From Pedobacter paludis (GTDB lineage Bacteria; Bacteroidota; Bacteroidia; Sphingobacteriales; Sphingobacteriaceae), in contig NZ_QGNY01000001.1 of assembly GCF_003173575.1 (NCBI RefSeq), positions 186,001 to 250,000 of the forward strand: a stretch of DNA of 64,000 bases, in the 5' to 3' direction. The notes under the pieces are model-generated. The model made no database searches. It worked only from the letters and a program-made list of their open reading frames with translations, and was not told the DNA's origin. Below, piece by piece: positions 53,518-62,608 of this stretch. A program made the position numbers and the translations under genes. Numbering within the stretch: the stretch's first letter is position 1; the number at the start of each line of letters is the position of its first letter.

Positions 53518-54918
53518 ATGAATATTAAATCTAAAATATTTCTACTCGTTGTAGTTTCTTTTTTTGCCTTTGGATGTAAAAAGAAGCCTCATTTCGGCGA
53601 TAAAAGCCTTTTGGTTTCAGAGAATGGAAGATATTTAACAACTGGCGATGGCAAACCTTTCTTTTGGTTGGGTGATACTGGCTGGTTGTTGTTTGGAAGA
53701 TTAAACAGGGAAGAGGCAAATACCTATCTGGAAGACCGTAAGCAAAAGGGTTTTAATGTAATTCAGGTAATGGTTTTGCATGATGTTCCCTCAAGAAATA
53801 TCTATTTAGATTCTTCAGTAGTTCATGCTGATGTTTCAAAACCCATGATTACGCCAGGTAATAATCCGAAAGATTCTTTGGCTTACGATTATTGGGACCA
53901 TGTAGATTATATTATCGACAAAGCATCTGAAAAAGGGCTTTATATGGCTTTAGTTCCAGTTTGGGGAACAAATGTAAAGGCAAAAAAGGTTAACAAAACG
54001 CAGGCAAAAGCTTATGCCGAATTTTTGGCAAAACGTTATAAAGATAAATGGAATATCATTTGGTTAAATGGCGGCGATATTAAAGGAAGCGATGGAATGG
54101 ATGTTTGGAAAACGATTGGTGAAACTTTACGTGCCAACGACCCAAACCACCTCATTACTTTCCATCCGAGGGGAAGAACAGCTTCTTCGCAATGGTTTCA
54201 GAATGCAAGCTGGTGCGATTTTGATATGGTTCAATCCGGCCATCGCCGTTACGACCAAGATACATCTAAGAATGAAAAACTGCATTATGGCGAGGATAAC
54301 TGGAAATATATCGAAGCCGATTACAAGTTAAAACCTACCAAACCAACCATTGACGGAGAACCATCTTACGAGGATATTCCGCAAGGTTTACACGATACTA
54401 CACAGCCCCGCTGGACGGATGCAGATGTAAGAAGATATGGTTATTGGTCGGTTTTTGCAGGTGCTTTCGGGTATACTTATGGGCACAACTCAGTGATGCA
54501 GATGTATAAAAATACGGATTTGAAACCTGCATACGGCCCGAAAGACCAATGGATAACGGCTATAAATGCACCAGGTGCTAAACAGATGCAATACCTGAAA
54601 GATTTAATGTTACCACATTCTTATTTTGACCGTGTACCCGACCAAAGTTTGGTTGCCGGAAAGAACGGCGAAAAATACGAGCGTGTTATCGCAACCAGAG
54701 GTGAAGAATATGCACTTCTTTACACTTATACAGGGAAAAATTTCAGTGTTCAATTAGGTAAAACCGATGGTGATGATGTAAAAGCATCGTGGTTTGACCC
54801 AAGAACAGGAAAGGTTACAGCAATCGGAGAGTTTGAAAATAAAGGTATAAAGGAATTTAATCCGCCCGGTGAACCGGCAAATGGTAATGATTGGGTTTTA
54901 GTCTTGGAGAAGATATAA
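53518..54918 (+). CDS. GH140 apiosidase-like lipoprotein
   Basis: A 466-residue lipoprotein (Cys20 after a hydrophobic signal) with the DUF4038/GH140 TIM barrel and a C-terminal DUF5060-related beta domain. Visible: PFFWLGDTGWLLFGRL, VIQVMVLHD, WNIIWLNGGDIKG with Asp187 as candidate acid, PTIDGEPSYEDIPQ with Glu281 as candidate nucleophile, and FDPRTGKV in the final domain. GH140 members release apiose-linked side chains of rhamnogalacturonan II, so this gene is the best clue to the target of the locus. The start is one base after the stop of the DUF6298-like gene, so the two are translated together. Confidence 0.88.
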   Translation: MNIKSKIFLLVVVSFFAFGCKKKPHFGDKSLLVSENGRYLTTGDGKPFFWLGDTGWLLFGRLNREEANTYLEDRKQKGFNVIQVMVLHDVPSRNIYLDSSVVHADVSKPMITPGNNPKDSLAYDYWDHVDYIIDKASEKGLYMALVPVWGTNVKAKKVNKTQAKAYAEFLAKRYKDKWNIIWLNGGDIKGSDGMDVWKTIGETLRANDPNHLITFHPRGRTASSQWFQNASWCDFDMVQSGHRRYDQDTSKNEKLHYGEDNWKYIEADYKLKPTKPTIDGEPSYEDIPQGLHDTTQPRWTDADVRRYGYWSVFAGAFGYTYGHNSVMQMYKNTDLKPAYGPKDQWITAINAPGAKQMQYLKDLMLPHSYFDRVPDQSLVAGKNGEKYERVIATRGEEYALLYTYTGKNFSVQLGKTDGDDVKASWFDPRTGKVTAIGEFENKGIKEFNPPGEPANGNDWVLVLEKI

Positions 54919-54922
54919 TAAA

Positions 54923-55065
54923 AACACCCCGCCTTTCAGGCACCCCTCTGAAAGAGGGGAATTATGGGTGCATAAAAACCTTGAAGGCTAAAGCATTTTG
55001 AGGGGTTATAAAACAATGAGGGGAGATTCCCCTCTTTTAGAGGGGTGGCCATAGGCCGGGGTGTT
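54923..55065. repeat. Long-armed intergenic palindrome, CACCCCTCTGAAAGAGGGG type
   Basis: AACACCCCG at 54923 and CGGGGTGTT at 55057-55065, plus the stretch CACCCCTCTGAAAGAGGGGA at 54941-54960 with its inverted copy TCCCCTCTTTTAGAGGGGTG around 55028-55047. The arms are about 38 bases with mismatches and enclose roughly 65 bases. It is another repeat family than the REP-like elements. Confidence 0.7.
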
Positions 55066-55094
55066 ACTTTTGGCAAAGTCAAGAAAAATAAAAA

Positions 55095-56024
55095 ATGTTA
55101 AAAGCAAAGTTCATATCATCATTTCGTGTCGCCATAATTGGCCTGGCTTTGTGCGGATTAACATCTTGCTCAAAACAAGCCTATTTATTTACCTCTTTCC
55201 ACGAACCTGCAACGGAGGGATTAAGATTTTTGTACAGTTACGATGCCTACCATTGGACGGATTTGAATAAAACATTTTTAAAACCTGAAGTTGGTACCCA
55301 GAAAGTTTTACGCGACCCGTCAATTGTTCAGGGACCTGACGGAACTTTTCACTTGGTATGGACATGCAGTTGGAAAGGTGATAAAGGTTTCGGTTATGCA
55401 AGCTCAAAAGATTTAATCACCTGGAGCGAGCAAAAATTTCTTCCCGTAATGGAAAGTGAGCCATCGACCGTAAATGTTTGGGCACCTGAAATTTTTTACG
55501 ATGATGAGAAAAAGGAATTCGTAATTATTTGGGCTTCTACCATACCGTTTCGATTTACAAAAGGCATTGAAGACGAAGACAACAACCATCGCATGTACAG
55601 CATCACCACTAAAGATTTTGTAAGTTTTTCAAAACCTCAATTGTTTCTAGACCCTGGCTTTAGCGTTATCGATGCGGTAATTGTAAAACGAGCTACTAAA
55701 GATTATGTGTTGGTTTTAAAAGATAATACCCGCCCGAACAGGAATTTAAAAGTGGCTTTCGCAAAAGATGCTTTAGGTCCGTATGAGAATGTTTCGGAAA
55801 CTTTTAGTCCGAAGTTAACAGAAGGACCAACGGTTGTAAAAGTTAAAAATGATTGGCTGATTTACTTCGATGCTTACGGACAGAAGATTTATTCAGCTTA
55901 TAAAACTTCAGATTTTAAAACTTTTAAAGATGTAACATCAGAAGTTTCAATCCCGGAAGGGCATAAACACGGAACAATAATAAAAGTGAAAAGGAAAGTG
56001 ATTGAGGGATTGAAAAGTAATTGA
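55095..56024 (+). CDS. GH43-like glycoside hydrolase lipoprotein
   Basis: A 309-residue protein with five-bladed beta-propeller features of the GH43/GH117 group. The lipoprotein signal ends LALCGLTSCS (Cys near 25). Candidate catalytic residues: Asp in LRDPSIVQGPDG (about residue 74), Glu in VWAPEIFYDD (about 131), and Asp in VIDAVIV; also EGPTVVK and GHKHGTIIKV near the end, with the usual His. Such enzymes release alpha-L-arabinose, beta-xylose or 3,6-anhydro sugars. Which one cannot be told. It has no N-terminal carbohydrate-binding module. A long palindrome lies in front of it and a REP-like element behind. Confidence 0.82.
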   Translation: MLKAKFISSFRVAIIGLALCGLTSCSKQAYLFTSFHEPATEGLRFLYSYDAYHWTDLNKTFLKPEVGTQKVLRDPSIVQGPDGTFHLVWTCSWKGDKGFGYASSKDLITWSEQKFLPVMESEPSTVNVWAPEIFYDDEKKEFVIIWASTIPFRFTKGIEDEDNNHRMYSITTKDFVSFSKPQLFLDPGFSVIDAVIVKRATKDYVLVLKDNTRPNRNLKVAFAKDALGPYENVSETFSPKLTEGPTVVKVKNDWLIYFDAYGQKIYSAYKTSDFKTFKDVTSEVSIPEGHKHGTIIKVKRKVIEGLKSN

Positions 56025-56029
56025 TAAGT

Positions 56030-56113
56030 CGTCATTGCGAGGCATGAAGCAATCTTAATGCGAACGAAAGGCTAACCCATAGTTGTAGGATTGCTTCGTG
56101 CCTCGCAATGACG
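56030..56113. repeat. REP-like palindrome
   Basis: Arms CGTCATTGCGAGGCATGAAG at 56030 and CTTCGTGCCTCGCAATGACG ending at 56113, complementary with a few mismatches, same family as 50251-50335. It lies 15 bases before the next gene, so it is in the leader of that gene. Confidence 0.85.
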
Positions 56114-56128
56114 AAATGAATACATAAC

Positions 56129-57961
56129 ATGAAAATATTTAAAATACTTTTTTTAACCTTGCCATTTGCACTTGCGATACAAACCTCGCAGGCGCAAGAT
56201 ACGGTGCGTTATACAGGGAAAACTTTGGTTAATGCAGATTATCATCACGGGCAACTTTCGCCGGTGATGGGTGTCCACAATATTCAAACTTTCAGGGCAA
56301 ACAGAGAGCACCCTGAATTGGCTGAAAACTTTGGGTGGACCTATAATCATGCTCCAATGTTGGCCTATTGGAACAACAAATTTTACATCGAATATTTGAG
56401 TGATAAAGTTGGAGAAAGTATCCCGCCGGGACAAACTTTAGTGCAATCATCACAAGATGGTTACAACTGGACAAAACCCGAAGTTGTTTTTCCGATTTAC
56501 AGAATTCCCGATGGAACTACAAAAGAGGGTAGAACCGATGTTGCCAAAGATTTAGATGCAGTAATGCATCAGCGTATGGGTTTTTATGTTTCTACAAAAA
56601 ACGTTTTTCTGGTTTTAGGTTTTTATGCCATCAGTTTTGATGCAAAAGACGACCCCAATGATGGGCATGGAATTGGCAGAGCCGTTCGCGAAATCCAGCC
56701 AGATGGAAAGTATGGTCCGATTTATTTCATTCATTACAATCCGGGTTATTCAGAAAAAAATACAAAATACCCATACTTCACAAAAAGCAAAAATAAAGCC
56801 TTTGTTGATGCTTGTAACGAGCTGTTGGCGAATAAGTTAATGACACAGCAATGGAATGAAGAAGCCGATAGAAAAGACCCTTTAATCACTTTACAGAAAC
56901 AATACAAAGCGTTCAGTTACTATCATTTGCCCGATGGAAGAGTGGTTGGTTTGTGGAAAAATGCGCTAACCGCAATCAGTACCGATAACGGTAAAAGCTG
57001 GCCTGCAAGTGCATTTCGTGCACCGGGTTTTGTAAACAGCAATGCCAAAATCTGGGGTCAAAAAACTTCGGATGGCAATTATGCAACGGTTTACAATCCA
57101 TCAGAATACCGTTGGCCGTTAGCGATTTCGACAAGTAAAAATGGTTTGGATTATACCAATTTACTGCTGATAAACGGTGAAATCACACCAATGCGCTACG
57201 GTGGAAATTACAAGTCTTACGGTCCGCAATATGTTCGTGGTATTGAAGAGGGAAATGGGAAACCAGCCGATGGTAAATTATGGGTAACCTATAGCATGAA
57301 CAAAGAAGATATTTGGGTTTCTTCGGTTCCGGTTCCTGTAAATGATAAAGCCACTCAACATGTAAATGATGATTTTGAGAAATTGTCAAAAGGTAAAGAA
57401 CTCGAAATGTGGAATATTTACAGTCCGCTTTGGGCGCCCGTAAAAGTAGAAAATGGTGCTTTGGTTTTAAGAGATAAAGACCCATTTGATTTCGCAAAGG
57501 CCGAAAGATTATTTCCGACATCGAAAAAGATAATTGCTTCGTTTTCAGTAACGCCAAAACAAAATAATTTCGGATTATTAGAAATTGAATTGCAGGATGC
57601 TAAAGGAATGGCAAGCGTTCGTTTGACTTTTGATACTGCCGGAAATTTAAGCGGAAAAGCCGGTGCCCGCTACAAAAACTTCATGAAATACGAAGCCGGG
57701 AAAAGCTATGATATTAAACTGAAATTAGACGCTCACACCAGGTTTTATTCACTCACGGTTAACGGAAAAGAAATGTCATTAAGTTTGGCTTTTCAACCGG
57801 TGGCCGATGTTTCGAGGATTGTTTTCCGCACCGGAGATGTTCGTCGTTTCCCTGATGTAGATACCCCTGCCGACCAAACTTACGATTTGAAAAACGCAGG
57901 AGAATCAGAGAAAAAGGAAGCTGTTTATTCGATTAAATATTTAAAAACGGAGGGATTTTAA
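56129..57961 (+). CDS. Unclassified beta-propeller protein of the pectin locus
   Basis: A 610-residue exported protein; signal ends at QTSQAQD. Residues about 30-410 have features of a six-bladed propeller like sialidases: SSQDGYNWTKPEVVFP and STDNGKSWPASAFR are Asp-box-like repeats, also MHQRMGFYVST and YYHLPDGRVVGLW. No sialidase Arg triad or GH33 FRIP motif is recognisable. The last 180 residues form a concanavalin-like jelly-roll (FSVTPKQNNFGLLEIELQD, VRLTFDTAGNLSGKAG). I do not assign a family. Location suggests a hydrolase or lyase acting on a pectin side chain. It is followed by a gene whose start has been shifted by REP elements. Confidence 0.7.
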   Translation: MKIFKILFLTLPFALAIQTSQAQDTVRYTGKTLVNADYHHGQLSPVMGVHNIQTFRANREHPELAENFGWTYNHAPMLAYWNNKFYIEYLSDKVGESIPPGQTLVQSSQDGYNWTKPEVVFPIYRIPDGTTKEGRTDVAKDLDAVMHQRMGFYVSTKNVFLVLGFYAISFDAKDDPNDGHGIGRAVREIQPDGKYGPIYFIHYNPGYSEKNTKYPYFTKSKNKAFVDACNELLANKLMTQQWNEEADRKDPLITLQKQYKAFSYYHLPDGRVVGLWKNALTAISTDNGKSWPASAFRAPGFVNSNAKIWGQKTSDGNYATVYNPSEYRWPLAISTSKNGLDYTNLLLINGEITPMRYGGNYKSYGPQYVRGIEEGNGKPADGKLWVTYSMNKEDIWVSSVPVPVNDKATQHVNDDFEKLSKGKELEMWNIYSPLWAPVKVENGALVLRDKDPFDFAKAERLFPTSKKIIASFSVTPKQNNFGLLEIELQDAKGMASVRLTFDTAGNLSGKAGARYKNFMKYEAGKSYDIKLKLDAHTRFYSLTVNGKEMSLSLAFQPVADVSRIVFRTGDVRRFPDVDTPADQTYDLKNAGESEKKEAVYSIKYLKTEGF

Positions 57962-57985
57962 GATGGGAAAGAAGTTTAAACACAT

Positions 57986-58127
57986 CGTCATTGCGAGGCA
58001 CGAAGCAATCTCATTCGAGAAGTCAGATTGCTTCAGCTCGCACAAGCCCCGCTTCGCAATGACGACCGCCTTGTCTGTTTTGCACACAATCTCGCCGTCA
58101 TTGCGAGGAGGCACGACGAAGCAATCT
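57986..58127. repeat. Two REP-like elements in front of the esterase gene
   Basis: A complete copy at 57986-58064 (CGTCATTGCGAGGCACGAAG to CTTCGCAATGACG) and a single arm at 58096-58127 (CGTCATTGCGAGGAGGCACG). They occupy most of the interval between the propeller gene and the esterase gene, and happen to be open in the esterase frame. Confidence 0.85.
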
Positions 58128-58130
58128 TTC

Positions 58131-59540
58131 ATGCTGTTACTCTTTTTCTTTCTCTCATTCTCAGCCAATGCAAAAATCCTCTTGCCTCAAATCCTATCAA
58201 GCGATATGGTTTTGCAAAGAGATAAACCCATTAACGTTTGGGGTTTTGCATCACCTGATGAAAAAATTGAAGTTACTTTTGCCGGACAGAAAAAACAGAC
58301 CATTACCGATAAAAAAGGAAATTGGTTGGTGGTTTTAGCGTCGTTAAAAACGTCGGCTAAACCACAAACCATGACTATTTTAGGCTCCAACAAAATCGAA
58401 CTCACCAATATTTTAGTTGGCGAAGTTTGGGTATGTTCCGGTCAATCGAACATGGAATATCAAATGCGTAAATTGGCTAAAATTCCGAAACCTAAAAATG
58501 AAAAGTTAGGTTTCCCGGCTGATGAAGTAGAGAAAGCGAAAAATACACAAATCCGGATTTTTCTTGTAAATCGTAAGCAATTGGCAAAACCCGATTCAAT
58601 TCATAAGAGTTGGGCGGTTGCGCAAGATTCAGCTTTACGTGCTTTTTCGGCAGTAGGGTATTTCTTTGCTAAAGAAGTTCAGGAAAAATTGGGTATTCCG
58701 GTTGGCATGATTTCTTCATCAGTTTCGGGTAGTGCAATAGAGCCTTGGGTTGCTCCTGAAGCTTTTGCTCAAGAGTCCTTTTTCAAAAACCAAAAAGTAA
58801 GCAACGACCCCGGTAAGTTTTATACAACCATGATTGAACCACTTTCGAAATTTAAAATTCGTGGTTTTTTGTGGTATCAGGGCGAAACAAATTGCTTTTT
58901 AAATGAGACGATAAGCTACTCATACAAATTAAAAACTTTGGTAAATCTTTGGCGTAAAGCTTGGGGTGAGCAGTTACCATTTTATTACGTTCAAATTGCG
59001 CCTTATGATTATAGTAAGCAAAAGAGCGATAAAGTTGTGCTAACTGCAGATACAGAACCAAATTTTTGGGAGGCACAACAACAGATTTTACGCTTGCCGA
59101 ATACAGGAATGATTGCAACTTCCGATTTAAACGACAACGGAGGAGATTTGCACCCGACATATAAATGGGAAGTGGGCAGAAGATTGGCACTTTTGGCTTT
59201 GGGGAAAACCTACGACCAAAAAATAGATTTTTCAGGGCCGATTTTTAAATCTGTTTCTTTCAAAAAAAATGAAGCTATTCTTGATTTTGATTATTTGAAA
59301 CCAATTAATTCAACTTCAATTACAGGCTTTACAATTGCCGGAAAAGACGGAAAATTTGTAAACGCTGATGCTTTCTTAAAAGATGGAAAAATAATTGTTT
59401 CATCTAAAGAAATTGCAGACCCAACCGCCGTTCGTTATAACTGGACGGAAAGTCCAACCGGAAATCTTTATAGTAACGGATTGCCTGCATTGCCTTTCCG
59501 TACCGATAATCCTCTAACTAATCAATTTAAAACCAATTAA
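58131..59540 (+). CDS. SGNH esterase (sialate O-acetylesterase family)
   Basis: A 469-residue exported esterase. I chose ATG at 58131, because MLLLFFFLSFSANAK is a good signal peptide, whereas an in-frame ATG at 57963 would add 56 residues that are translated REP sequence. Family motifs: LPQILSSDMVLQRDKPINVW near the start, nucleophile Ser in CSGQSNMEYQ near residue 104, WYQGETN, and DLHPTYKWEVGRRLA with catalytic Asp-His. Unlike many relatives, it lacks the inserted jelly-roll domain. It likely removes acetyl groups from pectin, allowing hydrolases to act. Its stop overlaps the next start (TAATG). Confidence 0.9.
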   Translation: MLLLFFFLSFSANAKILLPQILSSDMVLQRDKPINVWGFASPDEKIEVTFAGQKKQTITDKKGNWLVVLASLKTSAKPQTMTILGSNKIELTNILVGEVWVCSGQSNMEYQMRKLAKIPKPKNEKLGFPADEVEKAKNTQIRIFLVNRKQLAKPDSIHKSWAVAQDSALRAFSAVGYFFAKEVQEKLGIPVGMISSSVSGSAIEPWVAPEAFAQESFFKNQKVSNDPGKFYTTMIEPLSKFKIRGFLWYQGETNCFLNETISYSYKLKTLVNLWRKAWGEQLPFYYVQIAPYDYSKQKSDKVVLTADTEPNFWEAQQQILRLPNTGMIATSDLNDNGGDLHPTYKWEVGRRLALLALGKTYDQKIDFSGPIFKSVSFKKNEAILDFDYLKPINSTSITGFTIAGKDGKFVNADAFLKDGKIIVSSKEIADPTAVRYNWTESPTGNLYSNGLPALPFRTDNPLTNQFKTN

Positions 59541-62314
59541 TGAAAATCAGATTTATACTTTTCTTTTGTTCAATGATGATGTTTGGCGCTGTAAAAGCAC
59601 AACAAACAGAGAAATTATATCTATCGGGAACTGGAAATGATGATACCGTTAATTGGGATTTCTTTTGTACCGAGGGAATGAATTCAGGTAAATGGACAAC
59701 CATTCCGATACCCTCGAATTGGGAATTACAAGGTTTTGGAAAATATAACTACGGTTTCAATAAAGAAGAAAATAAAGGCAAAGAACAAGGACTTTATAAG
59801 TTTAATTTCAAAGTTCCCGCCGATTGGAAAAATCGAAAAATAAATATTGTTTTCGAAGGTTCGATGACCGATACCGAGGTTAAAATCAATGGGAAATTAG
59901 CAGGGGAAATTCATCAGGGCTCTTTTTATGTCTTCAGATATGATATTTCTAAGCTGATAAAGTTAGGAGATGATAACTTGTTGGAAGTTAAGGTTTCGAA
60001 ACATTCGGCCAATCAATCGGTTAATGAGGCAGAACGCAAAGCCGATTTCTGGATTTTCGGAGGAATTTTCAGACCTGTTTATCTGGAATCATTACCGCAA
60101 ACACATATCGATAGAGTTCAGGTTGACGCCAAAGCTGACGGGAATTTCAATGCTGAATTGGCTTACACAGGCGATGCCGATAAATTGGTGGTTGAACTTT
60201 TCGGCAAAGATGAAAATCGATTTGGCGAGAAGTTTACCGTTCCGATTAAAAAGGGAATACAAAAATTGATGTTAAACCATCAGTTTTCTAAACCCGAATT
60301 GTGGTCTTCAGAGTTTCCAAATCTTTACAAGGCGACTTTTACTTTAATCAAAAACGGAAAGGAAATTCATCAGGTTTCAAAGAAAATAGGTTTCAGAACT
60401 ATTGAAGTAAAAGAGCGTGACGGGGTTTATGTAAATGGTGTTAAAATAAAATTCAAAGGTGTAAATCGTCATTCTTTTTATCCGACTTCGGGCAGAACAA
60501 CAAGTAAAAAAATCAGCATTGCTGATGTAGAGTTGATGAAAGAGATGAACATGAATGCTGTTCGCATGTCGCATTACCCGCCCGATGGCCATTTTTTGGA
60601 TGTTTGCGATTCGCTCGGATTATATGTGATGGATGAATTGGCCGGTTGGCATGGAACTTACAACACACCGACGGGAACAAAGTTGATGAAAGAAATGATG
60701 CTGAATGATGAAAACCATCCGTCGATTATTTTTTGGGCCAATGGAAACGAGGGCGGACACAACCGCGAACTAGACCATCTATTCGCTGAAGAAGATATTC
60801 AAAAACGCCCTTTAATTCATCCATGGGAAAACTTTAATGGATTTGAAACCACGCATTATCGTGAGTTTAATTACGGAATCGGAAATTATGACCACGGGCA
60901 CAATATTTTAATGCCTACTGAATTTTTGCATGGTATGTGGGATGGCGGGCACGGTGCAGGTATTGAAGATTATTGGAATGCAATGTGGCACAATCCGCAA
61001 TCTGCAGGCGGTTTTCTATGGGATTTTGCCGACCAGGCTGTAGTCCGTACCGATAAAAACGGCGAATTGGATACCGATGGAAATCATGGCCCGGATGGAA
61101 TTGTTGGTCCTTACCACGAAAAAGAAGGCAGTTTCTTTACCATCAAAGAAGTTTGGAGTCCTGTTTTTGTGGAGAAAAGAGAAATGACAGCCGGTTTCGA
61201 TGGCTCGTTTTTGCTGGAAAATCGTTATGCTTTTACCAACCTCAATCAATGCACATTCGAATGGAAATTGAAGAAATTAAAAGCCGGTGATGATGCAGAA
61301 TTTAAAGCAGGGAAAGCCGATGCACCGGATATTAAACCTTTCGAAAAAGGTAAGTTACAAATCAATCTTCCGGCAGATTGGAGAACTTTCGATGCACTTT
61401 ATTTAACGATTAAGGATGTTTATGGCAAAGAATTATTTACCTGGAGTTTCCCGATTGCTTTGCCAAAGGATGATGCAGAGAAAATTGTGGTTAAAACCGG
61501 TTCATCTAAAGTAACTTTTAAGCAAGATGCTAAAGTTTATCAGGTTTCGGCAAACGGAATTGATTTAACTTTCGATAAAAATAGCGGGTTATTACAACAA
61601 GCCAAAAATGCTAAAGGCGTGATTCCGTTTTCAAATGGTCCGATTTTACAGGAAGGTGTAAATAATTTCAAAAATTTCACCATGAAAATGGATGGCGATA
61701 ATCTGGTAATTTCATCTAAATTCGATAAAAAACAGAGTTGGAATACTTTGGAATGGACAATTTATCCATCGGGTTGGTTAAAAATGGAAGTAAAATATTT
61801 TCCATCCGAATACTTCACCACGTTCGTGGGATTGAACTTTTCTTATCCCGAAACGGAAATCAAAAGTGTAGAATACAAAGGCAATGGACCATATCGTGTT
61901 TGGAAAAATAGAATGAAAGGCCAACAGTTCGGTATCTGGAAAAAGGATTGTAATGACTCCGCAACGGGCGAACCGGCTTGGCAATATCCGGAGTTTAAAG
62001 GTTATTATTCGAACATGTATTGGTGCGAATTTATAGGTAAGCAACAATCTTTTAAAGTGGTAACCGATAGAGAAGATGTTTTCTTGAGACTATTCACGCC
62101 CAAAAAATCGAAAGATACAGAGTATGATAACATGAGTCCGACTTTCCCTAACGGCGACATTTCTTTTATGAATGGAATTTCGGCAATTGGAACTAAAACG
62201 CAGAAGCCGGAAACAACAGGACCAATGGGAATGAAGAATATATATTATGATTTTGATAAAGACCCAAGCAGGGCATTGAATATGACTTTGTATTTTGATT
62301 TTTCATTGCGGTAG
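59540..62314 (+). CDS. GH2 beta-galactosidase/glucuronidase-like enzyme
   Basis: A 924-residue exported GH2 enzyme. Signal peptide ends at AVKAQQ. The sugar-binding domain covers about residues 20-200 (IPIPSNWELQGFGKYNYGFN, GSFYVFRYDISKLI), followed by an Ig-like domain, then the barrel with MKEMNMNAVRMSHYPPDGHF, the acid/base Glu in FWANGNEGGHN (about 403) and the nucleophile Glu in LMPTEFLHG (about 460). The C-terminal part contains the large beta-sandwich of LacZ-type enzymes. Substrate unknown; GH2 members in rhamnogalacturonan II systems remove beta-galactose or beta-glucuronic acid. Coupled to the esterase gene by one base. Confidence 0.92.
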   Translation: MKIRFILFFCSMMMFGAVKAQQTEKLYLSGTGNDDTVNWDFFCTEGMNSGKWTTIPIPSNWELQGFGKYNYGFNKEENKGKEQGLYKFNFKVPADWKNRKINIVFEGSMTDTEVKINGKLAGEIHQGSFYVFRYDISKLIKLGDDNLLEVKVSKHSANQSVNEAERKADFWIFGGIFRPVYLESLPQTHIDRVQVDAKADGNFNAELAYTGDADKLVVELFGKDENRFGEKFTVPIKKGIQKLMLNHQFSKPELWSSEFPNLYKATFTLIKNGKEIHQVSKKIGFRTIEVKERDGVYVNGVKIKFKGVNRHSFYPTSGRTTSKKISIADVELMKEMNMNAVRMSHYPPDGHFLDVCDSLGLYVMDELAGWHGTYNTPTGTKLMKEMMLNDENHPSIIFWANGNEGGHNRELDHLFAEEDIQKRPLIHPWENFNGFETTHYREFNYGIGNYDHGHNILMPTEFLHGMWDGGHGAGIEDYWNAMWHNPQSAGGFLWDFADQAVVRTDKNGELDTDGNHGPDGIVGPYHEKEGSFFTIKEVWSPVFVEKREMTAGFDGSFLLENRYAFTNLNQCTFEWKLKKLKAGDDAEFKAGKADAPDIKPFEKGKLQINLPADWRTFDALYLTIKDVYGKELFTWSFPIALPKDDAEKIVVKTGSSKVTFKQDAKVYQVSANGIDLTFDKNSGLLQQAKNAKGVIPFSNGPILQEGVNNFKNFTMKMDGDNLVISSKFDKKQSWNTLEWTIYPSGWLKMEVKYFPSEYFTTFVGLNFSYPETEIKSVEYKGNGPYRVWKNRMKGQQFGIWKKDCNDSATGEPAWQYPEFKGYYSNMYWCEFIGKQQSFKVVTDREDVFLRLFTPKKSKDTEYDNMSPTFPNGDISFMNGISAIGTKTQKPETTGPMGMKNIYYDFDKDPSRALNMTLYFDFSLR

Positions 62315-62316
62315 TC

Positions 62317-62348
62317 CGTCATTGCGAGGAGGCACGACGAAGCAATCT
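62317..62348. repeat. REP-like single arm
   Basis: CGTCATTGCGAGGAGGCACG followed by ACGAAGCAATCT, the same variant as at 58096-58127. It has no opposing arm nearby. Confidence 0.8.
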
Positions 62349-62377
62349 AATTAGTAGGATTTATAAAAAAAGAATTG

Positions 62378-62445
62378 CCCGCGGATAACACGGATTTACG
62401 CAGATTAAAAATTACAGTTCTGCGAAAATCTCCGAAATCTGCGGG
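62378..62445. repeat. Second intergenic palindrome type (CCCGCGGA ... CTGCGGG)
   Basis: CCCGCGGATAACACGG and ACGCAGATT in the left half are answered by TCTGCGAAAATC and AATCTGCGGG in the right half, forming imperfect arms from 62378 to 62445. It belongs to another repeat family, like those rich in CGCAGATT seen between genes of various bacteria. Confidence 0.6.
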
Positions 62446-62486
62446 AGAGAAATAAAAAAAATTATATGAGATAACTTTACGCATTT

Positions 62487-62573
62487 CGTCATTGCGAGGG
62501 GGCACAACGAAGCAATCTAATTCGGAAGTCAGATTGCTTCAGCTCGCTTACACCTTGCTTCGCAATGATGACC
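62487..62573. repeat. REP-like palindrome, long variant
   Basis: Starts CGTCATTGCGAGGGGGCACA at 62487 and ends CTTCGCAATGATGACC around 62573. The right half, including AGATTGCTTCAGCTCGC, matches the copy at 57986-58064, so these two share a longer common ancestor. It lies 36 bases before the GH78 gene. Confidence 0.8.
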
Positions 62574-62608
62574 GCCTTAAGTGAAAAATTGAATAATAAT
62601 AAAACTAA

